Assembly: GCA_035711465.1 (NCBI GenBank)
Contig: DASTCC010000221.1
Span: 1-10,988 of the forward strand
Source: DASTCC01 sp035711465
Lineage (GTDB): Bacteria; Acidobacteriota; Vicinamibacteria; Vicinamibacterales; SCN-69-37
Length of the DNA: 10,988 nucleotides
Direction: 5' to 3'
The position numbers and the translations under genes are program-made. Of this stretch, positions 5,271 to 10,988 are shown in pieces; the stretch's first letter is position 1, and the number at the start of each line of letters is the position of its first letter. Under the pieces are notes generated by a model that was given only the letters and a program-made list of their open reading frames with translations, ran no database searches and was not told the DNA's origin.

Positions 5271-7154
5271 TCAACGCAGGCCGCGCTGGAGGAACGAGAC
5301 AAACCGACCGCGGTCACGCGTCAGACCGCCGAAGGCGACGACCGGCGTGCCCCCGGGCGAGAGCACGGCGTAGTACGGCAGCGCGACCGTGCCAAAAGTA
5401 TCTCGCTGAAGGTTCTGAAAGCGAAGGTATTCCTCGCCGCGGCCATCGGTGTAGAGACGCAGCCGCACGTAGCGGCCGAGCTCACGCGCGACCGCCGGCT
5501 CCGTAAACATGTTGGCTTCCATCCAGCGGCAGTTCGTGCAGGTGTAGCCGGTGAAATCGACGAGGATCGGCCGGTTCTCCGACCCTGCCCGGGCCAGCGC
5601 GCCTTCGTAGTCGTTGACAATCCAGGCAAGCTCTCCGCGCTCGCCGCCGCCGAGCTCCCCTGGCGGCAGGAACGACTCGAGCTCGCCGAGCCGTCGCCCG
5701 GCGAGGCCGGTGCCCATCCAGATCGTGAAGGCGATCGTCGCCGCGACAGTGATCGATCGCGATGCGCCCGGACGCCCCAGCCTCGGCGCGAGCCCGAGCC
5801 GCATCCCACCTGCCAGGTACGCCACGAGCACGACGCCGATGGCGATCCACAGCGCGATCACGACTTCGCGTGTGAAGATGCCCCACCCCCACACCAGATC
5901 GACGTTCGACAGAAACTTCAGCGCCGCCGCCAGCTCGAGCAGGCCCATCGTCGCCTTTACGGAGAGGAGCCACGCGCCCGATCGCGGCAGCCGCGCAATC
6001 GCCTGAGGCATCCAGGCCAGCAGCACGAATGGCAGCGCGAAGACCGTCGAGAACACGAGCAGCCCGGCGAGCGGCCACTGCCAGTCGCCCTGCGAGGCGA
6101 CGACGAGCAGCGTCCCGAGAAAGGGCGCGGTGCACGTGAACGACGTCAGCGTGAACGCGAGCCCCATCAGCAACGTGCCGACGAAGCGGCGCCTGCCGGC
6201 ATCGACCGTCGACGCGCGGGTCAGCAATGCCGCCGGCAGCGCAAGCTCGAACACGCCAAACAGGTTCAGCGCAAACGCGATGAAGAGCGAGGCGATGCCC
6301 AGGTTCAGCCACGGGTTGGCGGCAAGCTGATTCAATCCCGACGCGCCGAAGAACAGCGCCAGCGCGACGCCGACGCCGGTGAACGTCGCGACGATGCCGG
6401 CGCCGTAGACGATCGCCTGCGACACGGCGCGGCCGCGATCCTTCTCCGTGCGGCCGGTGAAGTACGACACCGTGATCGGCACCATCGGAAACACGCACGG
6501 CGTGAGCAGCGAGAGCGCGCACATCAGCGCCGCCAGTCCGAGATAGGCGCCGAAGGTGCTGGCGCTCGACGCGTCCGACATGTCCTCGATCGGCGCGCGC
6601 GGTCCGGCGGCCGCCACGGCCGGCGGCGGCGGCACGAACACCGCATCCGCGCCCGTCCCCGGCACCAGCATCGACAGCGTGATCCGTTCGGTCGCCGGCG
6701 GCAGGCAGAAGCGATCCGTGCACGTCTGGAAGGTGACGTCGAACGGGAGCGCCGAGCGCCCGGCCGCATCCGCGGGAATCGCGATCGGGACGTAGAACGT
6801 CGCCTGCTCGGCGTGATACTGCGTGTCGATGTTGAAGTTGGCGTCCGGCGCCGTGATCGGCAGCGGCGCGATGATGTTCCCCACGATCTGGAACGGCGAC
6901 TCCGGAGCGACCTTGATCACGAGCGGCTGCGGTCCGCCGCCTTCCTGCGTGATCGCGTAGAGGTGCCAGCCAGGATCGATCGCGGCGTCGAGCGTGACGT
7001 CGATCTCCGCGCGTGGCGCGACGACGACCGCCGGCTCGACCTTCGCCGTCCAGCGGACGACCTGCTGTGCGGAGGATTGATCGGCGCGCGCCGGCGCGCT
7101 GGAGGCCGTCAGCACCCCAAGCACCACCGCCAGCTCCGCGAGCCGCCGCATCAT
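5271..7154 (-). CDS. dsbD: DsbD-family transmembrane thiol-disulfide interchange protein
   Basis: This 627-aa protein has the three-part DsbD layout. After a signal peptide (about 1-24), the periplasmic N-terminal domain carries the cysteine pair C145/C150 in FQTCTDRFCLPP. The central membrane domain has eight hydrophobic segments (about 203-485) with one reactive cysteine in LLTPCVFPMVPI (C220) and the other in TSFTCTAPFLG (C341). The C-terminal thioredoxin domain has the variant C539-T-N-C542 in FTGYTCTNCRWMEANMF. In characterised DsbD, electrons pass from cytoplasmic thioredoxin through the membrane pair to the C-terminal and then the N-terminal domain. All six expected cysteines are present. 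The next two genes encode exported CxxC proteins, its probable acceptors. Two ATG codons are adjacent at the start (7154 and 7151); no strong ribosome-binding site separates them. Confidence 0.95.
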   Translation of the reverse strand: MMRRLAELAVVLGVLTASSAPARADQSSAQQVVRWTAKVEPAVVVAPRAEIDVTLDAAIDPGWHLYAITQEGGGPQPLVIKVAPESPFQIVGNIIAPLPITAPDANFNIDTQYHAEQATFYVPIAIPADAAGRSALPFDVTFQTCTDRFCLPPATERITLSMLVPGTGADAVFVPPPPAVAAAGPRAPIEDMSDASSASTFGAYLGLAALMCALSLLTPCVFPMVPITVSYFTGRTEKDRGRAVSQAIVYGAGIVATFTGVGVALALFFGASGLNQLAANPWLNLGIASLFIAFALNLFGVFELALPAALLTRASTVDAGRRRFVGTLLMGLAFTLTSFTCTAPFLGTLLVVASQGDWQWPLAGLLVFSTVFALPFVLLAWMPQAIARLPRSGAWLLSVKATMGLLELAAALKFLSNVDLVWGWGIFTREVVIALWIAIGVVLVAYLAGGMRLGLAPRLGRPGASRSITVAATIAFTIWMGTGLAGRRLGELESFLPPGELGGGERGELAWIVNDYEGALARAGSENRPILVDFTGYTCTNCRWMEANMFTEPAVARELGRYVRLRLYTDGRGEEYLRFQNLQRDTFGTVALPYYAVLSPGGTPVVAFGGLTRDRGRFVSFLQRGLR

Positions 7155-7186
7155 CGTTGACTGTACTTGAATCGTCCGGCGCCGGC

Positions 7187-7588
7187 CTACGATCGGCCGT
7201 CGGCGGCGGCATCACGGAGGAGCGCGACCATGATCACCCGGTCGGCCGCTTCGGCGATGTCGAGCGCGGTTTTCCCGGCGAACCCTGGCGCGCCCGTCCC
7301 GCGAATGGCCGCGTCGGCGCCGCCGTCGAGCAGGAGGCCGACGATGGCGTCGCGGCCGTTGATCACGGCGAGCATCAGCGCCGACAGGTTGAACTTGGCC
7401 CTGTGATCGAGATCGGCGCCGAGCTCGACCAGGCGGCGCACCACCTGCGTCCGGCCGTCACGGGCGGCGATCATCACCCCGGTCTGGCCATGCTGGTCGC
7501 GGGCGTTGATGTCGGCGCCCGCCTCGACCAGACGCGTCACCGCCTCGGCGTCGTCGGCGTCGATCGCGGCCTTCCATTCGCTGTTCAC
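7187..7588 (-). CDS. Small ankyrin-repeat protein
   Basis: With a GTG start at 7588 this is a 133-aa protein made of about four ankyrin repeats. GQTGVMIAARDGRTQVVRRL with VELGADLD (about 34-61) is the clearest, and others end in VEAGADINAR and LLDGGADAAI. There is no signal peptide, so it is probably a cytoplasmic protein-binding module. A longer GTG start at 7636 would add 16 residues (QIPVRRGDDADRIRP), but it would reach into the probable promoter of the divergent STAS gene, and those residues do not look like repeat sequence. The hexamer TAGAAT (minus strand, 7601-7596) lies 7 nt before GTG 7588, which suggests a leaderless start. The stop is 32 bp before dsbD on the same strand, so it may be the first gene of the redox operon. 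The partner is unknown. Confidence 0.82.
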   Translation of the reverse strand: MNSEWKAAIDADDAEAVTRLVEAGADINARDQHGQTGVMIAARDGRTQVVRRLVELGADLDHRAKFNLSALMLAVINGRDAIVGLLLDGGADAAIRGTGAPGFAGKTALDIAEAADRVIMVALLRDAAADGRS

Positions 7589-7595
7589 GGGGCGG

Positions 7596-7601
7596 ATTCT
7601 A
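7596..7601 (-). promoter_or_regulatory. -10-like hexamer for the ankyrin gene
   Basis: TAGAAT on the minus strand is one base from TATAAT and places a start point at about 7588, the GTG start itself. No convincing -35 element and no ribosome-binding site are visible, which fits a leaderless message. A hexamer match alone is weak evidence. Confidence 0.3.
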
Positions 7602-7636
7602 TCCGCGTCATCGCCGCGGCGCACCGGGATCTGCAC

Positions 7637-7642
7637 TACACT
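7637..7642 (+). promoter_or_regulatory. -10-like hexamer for the STAS gene
   Basis: TACACT lies 11 nt before ATG 7654, so transcription would begin only about 5 nt before the start codon. No Shine-Dalgarno sequence lies in the GGCCCCGCCCC between them. A leaderless or nearly leaderless transcript is the reading I favour. Confidence 0.35.
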
Positions 7643-7653
7643 GGCCCCGCCCC

Positions 7654-8016
7654 ATGAGCTCCAAGCTGACCATCGACCGGCACGACGCCGGCAAAGTCAC
7701 CGTCCTGAAGCTGACCGGTCAGATCCTGCTCGACGACGGCGACCTGCTGCTGCGGAGCCGCGTCCACGATCTGGTGAGCGAAGGGCGCGTCAACATCGTG
7801 CTCGATCTCGGCGGCGTCGACTACATCGACAGCGCCGGCATCGGCATGATTGCCGCCAAGCTCAAGACGCTGCGCGAGCGCGGCGGCGACATGAAGCTGC
7901 TCCACCTGAGCAGCCGCGGGCAGCGCCTGTTCGGCGTCGCCAAGCTCCTGCTGATCTTCGAGACCTTCGACTCGGAAGACATGGCGGTCAAGAGCTTCGC
8001 GTTCAACGTGCGCTGA
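7654..8016 (+). CDS. STAS-domain anti-sigma-factor antagonist
   Basis: This 120-aa protein is one STAS domain, the size of SpoIIAA/RsbV proteins. It opens with the strand pattern VTVLKLTGQILLDDGD (15-30), then NIVLDLGGVDYIDSAGIGMI (47-66) with S60 in the conserved DSAG motif. S60 is the residue phosphorylated by the partner kinase in characterised family members. The C-terminal FETFDSEDMAVKSF (102-115) is also typical. Known members release a sigma factor or another target by binding an anti-sigma kinase when unphosphorylated. No kinase or phosphatase gene is adjacent, so the partners are elsewhere. It is divergent from the ankyrin gene and convergent with the permease gene, with only 13 bp to the latter's stop and no terminator visible between them. 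Confidence 0.92.
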   Translation: MSSKLTIDRHDAGKVTVLKLTGQILLDDGDLLLRSRVHDLVSEGRVNIVLDLGGVDYIDSAGIGMIAAKLKTLRERGGDMKLLHLSSRGQRLFGVAKLLLIFETFDSEDMAVKSFAFNVR

Positions 8017-8029
8017 GCGATGCGTGCGG

Positions 8030-10594
8030 TCATTCGTGACGGAGCGCGCGGACTGGATCGAGCCGCAGTGCGCGCATCGCCGGAATCACCGCGGCCAGGA
8101 GCGTGGCGACGGCGAACACGATCAGCGCCGTCATCGAGCTGATCGCGTCGCCAGCCGCCAGATAGAAGGGGTCGCCTGAGAGCAGACGGCTCACGAGAAT
8201 CCCGGCTACCGATCCCACCACCGCGGCCAGCCCTGTCGGCCAGACCATCTGCTTCAACAGCACCGTGATGACGCGCGTCGCGTCCGCGCCGAGGGCCCGG
8301 CGAATGCCGATCTCTTTGGTCCGCAGCCTGACGCCGTAGCTGACCACGCCGAAGACGCCGAGACACGCGAGCGTCAGCACCAGGGTGGCGACCGCCGCGG
8401 CGATCGAGCTGGCGATCTTCGCGCCCTGCATGCCGCGTCCGTAATCCTGCGCGAGGAGCCGGGTGGACGGCATCACTCGCGCGTCGGCATCAGTCGCCGC
8501 GCGCCGCAGCGGCACGATCAACCGGCGCGGATCGCTGCGGCTCCGTACCATCAGCGACGCGCTCGCATGGTCGCCGCTCTCGAGCGGCGCGTATTCCTCG
8601 CCGTGCGGATTGGTCACGCGGACGATGTCGGTGTCTTCAGCGACGCCGATCACCGTCTGGCTCGGCCGCGATGTCGGATAGCCCTGGCCGATCGCGTTGA
8701 CCGTCCCGTACATCGCCATGGCGACGCGACGGCTGATGATCACGGCCGACGGATCGTCGCCCGGCGCGAAGGCTCGGCCGGCGATCAACGGGATCTCGAG
8801 CAGCGAGAAGAACTGACCGTCGACCTTCAGCTTCGCCACGAGCAGCCGGCCCGCGCCGGTGTCGTGGGTCGTCGAGCTGTGCGCCCCGCCGAGGGGCGCC
8901 GGCGAGGCGATCGAGACCGCGGCGACGTCCGGGTGCCGGCCGATCGCCTCCGTCACCATCGCCCAATACGCCCGCGCCTGATCGCGATCGACGCCGTGCC
9001 GCGCCAGACCGGCGTCGACCACCGCGACCGACTCGTACGAAAAGCCGGGATCGGCGGCCAGCTGCTGTTGCAGCCGTCGTCCGATTGCGCCGGCGACGAT
9101 GAGCAGCGCGCAGCAGCCGACGACCTGCACCGCCACCAGCAGGATCCGAAGCCGCGTCCGCGCCAGGCCGGACGACACCTGATCGCCGCCATCCTTGAGC
9201 GCGTGGATCAGATCGCTCCGACTGACGATCCACGCCGGAATGACGCCGAACACGATCATGGCGACGAAGGCCGCACCGATCGCCGCGGTGAAGAGGCGCC
9301 AGTCCGGCGAGAAATCCAGGGACGGCGGCAGCTCGGTGACGGCGCCGAGGACCCGCGCCGCGGCGTAGCCGATCGCGATGCCCGCCGCGGCGCCGGCCGC
9401 GGTGAGCAGGCCGCACTCGACGAGAATCTGACGCAGGATGCGCCATCGGCTCGCGCCGAGCGCGCTGCGCACGCTCAGCTCGCGAAGCCGGCCGATCGCG
9501 CGCGAGAGCACGACGTTGCTGAGGTTCGCGCACGCCACCGCGAGCACCACGAGCGTCAGGCCGCCGACGAGCGAAATGGCCGTCCACATCTCCTGACGAT
9601 CGCGATCGCGGCGGAAATGGTCGGCAGCCGTCGAGGGCTCGAGCCAGTGGTCCGCCGAGAACATCCGCGGCGCTCGCTCGGCCAGGATCGTCATCGACGG
9701 AGCAAGGCCCTCCTGGGCGGCCTCGGGTGAAATGCCCGCACGCAGCCGGCCGAACAGCTGCACGTCGCGCGACGACCAGTCGCTCTCGAGCCGCGTGCCC
9801 GGCTCGAAGTAATCGGCTTGATCGATCAGCAACCACACGCGCGGATCGCCGAGCTCGAAGTCGCGAAGCCGGGGCGGCGCGACGCCGACGATGGTCGCCG
9901 GACGGTTGTTGACGCGCACGCGGCGCCCGATGGCGCCCGGGTCGCTCACCAGGCGAGTCCGCCAAAAATCGTGGCTGACGACGACGGCCGGCGACGCCTG
10001 CGCGCCGCCGTCGAACGGGACGCTGAACAGGCGGCCCATCGCCGGTCCGTAGCCGAGCTCGTCGAACCAGTTAGCCGAGACGAACACCGCCGGCAGCTGG
10101 CCGTCCTCATCGTCTTCCCAGACGACCATCGACGGCCGCCGCAACAGCACGGCAGACAAGACGGTGTTGGAGTCGCGAACGACGCGAGCGGCGGGATACG
10201 ACAGGCCGCTGCTCACCGACCGCGGCCCGCGCGGCAGGAAGCGCACGAGCGTTTCGGGCTGCGACACGCCGATCGGCTTCAAAGCGACGACGTTGAGCAA
10301 TTGGAAGAAGGTCAGGTTGAGGCCGATGCCGAGCGCGAGGAACAGGACGACGGTCGCGGCGAACGCCGGCGCCCGCCGGATCACGCGCCACCCGTCGCGA
10401 AGATCCTGGATCGCGCGATCGAGCCAGCCCCAGCCCCAGACGTCGCGCGATTGCTCGCGCAGCGCGAGCGGGTTGCCGAACCGGCGCGGCTCGCGCAACT
10501 GGTCGCGGTGCGCGGCGATCTCGGCCTCGAGCGCGCGCTCGAAGCGGGCGCGGTTGAGGCGGTACCAGACGCGCCGCCAGAACTCACCGAGCAT
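8030..10594 (-). CDS. ADOP-type ABC transporter permease (duplicated MacB/FtsX)
   Basis: With ATG 10594 this is an 854-aa protein with the acidobacterial duplicated orphan permease layout. A short N-terminal prefix with an amphipathic helix (WRRVWYRLNRARFERALEAE) is followed by a first membrane segment (about 77-101) and a MacB-type periplasmic domain. The first FtsX unit (about 336-416) contains RELSVRSALGASRWRILRQI. Two further membrane segments (about 432-505), a second periplasmic domain and a second FtsX unit (about 727-805, KEIGIRRALGADATRV) follow, and the protein ends in the typical DPVRALRHE. No ATPase gene is adjacent, as usual for this family; the substrate is unknown. The start at 10594 is preferred because AGGA lies 6 nt upstream; ATG 10621 would add nine residues with no ribosome-binding site. 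Confidence 0.93.
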   Translation of the reverse strand: MLGEFWRRVWYRLNRARFERALEAEIAAHRDQLREPRRFGNPLALREQSRDVWGWGWLDRAIQDLRDGWRVIRRAPAFAATVVLFLALGIGLNLTFFQLLNVVALKPIGVSQPETLVRFLPRGPRSVSSGLSYPAARVVRDSNTVLSAVLLRRPSMVVWEDDEDGQLPAVFVSANWFDELGYGPAMGRLFSVPFDGGAQASPAVVVSHDFWRTRLVSDPGAIGRRVRVNNRPATIVGVAPPRLRDFELGDPRVWLLIDQADYFEPGTRLESDWSSRDVQLFGRLRAGISPEAAQEGLAPSMTILAERAPRMFSADHWLEPSTAADHFRRDRDRQEMWTAISLVGGLTLVVLAVACANLSNVVLSRAIGRLRELSVRSALGASRWRILRQILVECGLLTAAGAAAGIAIGYAAARVLGAVTELPPSLDFSPDWRLFTAAIGAAFVAMIVFGVIPAWIVSRSDLIHALKDGGDQVSSGLARTRLRILLVAVQVVGCCALLIVAGAIGRRLQQQLAADPGFSYESVAVVDAGLARHGVDRDQARAYWAMVTEAIGRHPDVAAVSIASPAPLGGAHSSTTHDTGAGRLLVAKLKVDGQFFSLLEIPLIAGRAFAPGDDPSAVIISRRVAMAMYGTVNAIGQGYPTSRPSQTVIGVAEDTDIVRVTNPHGEEYAPLESGDHASASLMVRSRSDPRRLIVPLRRAATDADARVMPSTRLLAQDYGRGMQGAKIASSIAAAVATLVLTLACLGVFGVVSYGVRLRTKEIGIRRALGADATRVITVLLKQMVWPTGLAAVVGSVAGILVSRLLSGDPFYLAAGDAISSMTALIVFAVATLLAAVIPAMRALRLDPVRALRHE

Positions 10595-10629
10595 CGGCTG
10601 TCCTGTTCCGGGCGGGCACATGACCGCGA

Positions 10630-10648
10630 GGCATAGTTAAACTATGCC
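10630..10648. promoter_or_regulatory. Perfect 19-bp palindrome, probable operator between divergent genes
   Basis: GGCATAGTT (10630-10638) and AACTATGCC (10640-10648) are exact inverted arms around a single A. The site is AT-rich in GC-rich DNA. It lies 35 bp upstream of the preferred permease start and 17-32 bp upstream of the two possible hydrolase starts, so a bound regulator could control both. ADOP permease genes are often found near PadR-family regulators, which bind such symmetric sites, but none is encoded in this window. The regulator's identity is inference. Confidence 0.7.
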
Positions 10649-10680
10649 TATCGTTCTCGAAGACCATGGGAAAGTCAACC

Positions 10681-10988
10681 ATGCCGATCAGCCGCCGGAC
10701 ATTTCATACGGTCGCCGCCCGCACCGCGGCCTCGCTCGCGTTCACGTCGGCGTGCGACTTCAGCGCGCTCGTCGCGAGCACCGGCCGGCTCAATGTCCGG
10801 ATCAAGACCGCGGCAAAGACGACGGCCAGCGGGGAGACGGCGCTCGGCCTGGGCGCGCCGCGTGACGGCATTCTGAGGCTGCCGTCGGTGGTGCCCGCGG
10901 CGCCGATGCCGCTGATGGTGCTGCTGCACGGCGCCGGCGGCACCGCCCGCCGGCAGCTCGATCGGTTCGCCGCCGTGCCCGATGCCGG
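10681..10988 (+). CDS. Tat-exported alpha/beta hydrolase (esterase-like), partial (3' end beyond window)
   Basis: The frame from ATG 10681 is open for 102 codons to the window edge. The N-terminus MPISRRTFHTVAARTAASLA has a twin-arginine motif (S4-R5-R6-T-F8) followed by a moderately hydrophobic stretch, and C25 in FTSACDF could be a weak lipoprotein site. Further on, PLMVLLHGAGGTARRQL (about 77-93) is a strand followed by the HGAGG oxyanion-hole motif of alpha/beta hydrolases such as dienelactone hydrolase or phospholipase/carboxylesterase. The nucleophile Ser, acid and His would lie beyond the window. An in-frame ATG at 10666 would add MGKST ahead of the Tat motif and cannot be excluded; neither start has a strong ribosome-binding site. 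It is divergent from the ADOP gene. Confidence 0.8.
   Translation, partial: MPISRRTFHTVAARTAASLAFTSACDFSALVASTGRLNVRIKTAAKTTASGETALGLGAPRDGILRLPSVVPAAPMPLMVLLHGAGGTARRQLDRFAAVPDA

Noticed and set aside
5578..5590. CTCCGACCCT match to the array unit inside dsbD
   Set aside because: A single isolated match in coding sequence with no second unit; chance is the simplest explanation.
5112..7160. 682-codon plus-strand open frame opposite dsbD
   Set aside because: Its product is arginine- and low-complexity-rich with no domain, and it is fully antisense to a DsbD with all expected motifs. It is a GC-rich shadow frame.
8567..10636. Plus-strand frames opposite the ADOP permease
   Set aside because: They are Arg/Asp-rich composition only, antisense to a full-length permease with both FtsX units.

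Overview
The window looks like a chromosomal segment of a high-GC acidobacterium. This is an inference: the strongest pointer is a full-length ADOP-type (acidobacterial duplicated orphan permease) MacB/FtsX protein, supported by GC-rich codon use and a relic of the 'GGMGEV...AIKILPP' Ser/Thr kinase family that such genomes carry in many copies. Nearly all coding is on the minus strand. Long plus-strand open frames exist only as GC-rich shadows.

Layout. 1-635 (minus): a REP-associated Y1/HUH transposase cut by the window edge. 636-1290: no intact gene. This stretch holds a cluster of small palindromes, a six-copy 11-bp tandem array (798-863), and a three-frameshift relic of a kinase N-terminus (1034-1269). 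1291-2529 (minus): a secreted PQQ-like beta-propeller. 2552-2740: a second, larger array of the same 11-bp unit with an inverted two-unit copy and a 28-nt hairpin at one end. 2747-7154 (minus): a compact redox operon made of DsbD (5271-7154), a TlpA-like redoxin (3975-5249) and an exported thioredoxin with calcium-loop-like motifs (2747-3967). 7187-7588 (minus): a small ankyrin protein just upstream of DsbD. 7654-8016 (plus): a stand-alone STAS anti-sigma-factor antagonist, divergent from the ankyrin gene. 8030-10594 (minus): the ADOP permease, convergent with the STAS gene. 10630-10648: a perfect 19-bp palindrome between the permease and a divergent, Tat-exported alpha/beta hydrolase that starts at 10681 (or 10666) and runs off the right edge.

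How the parts fit. DsbD carries electrons from cytoplasmic thioredoxin across the membrane. The two co-transcribed exported CxxC proteins, 7 and 21 bp apart in the operon, are its natural periplasmic acceptors, so the core of the window is a dedicated extracytoplasmic thiol-redox module. The PQQ-like propeller gene follows in the same direction, but the second repeat array separates it from the operon. The least ordinary features are the two 11-bp arrays, the hairpin and inverted copy in the second one, their presence in the same window as a hairpin-processing transposase, and the symmetric operator-like site beside the ADOP gene.
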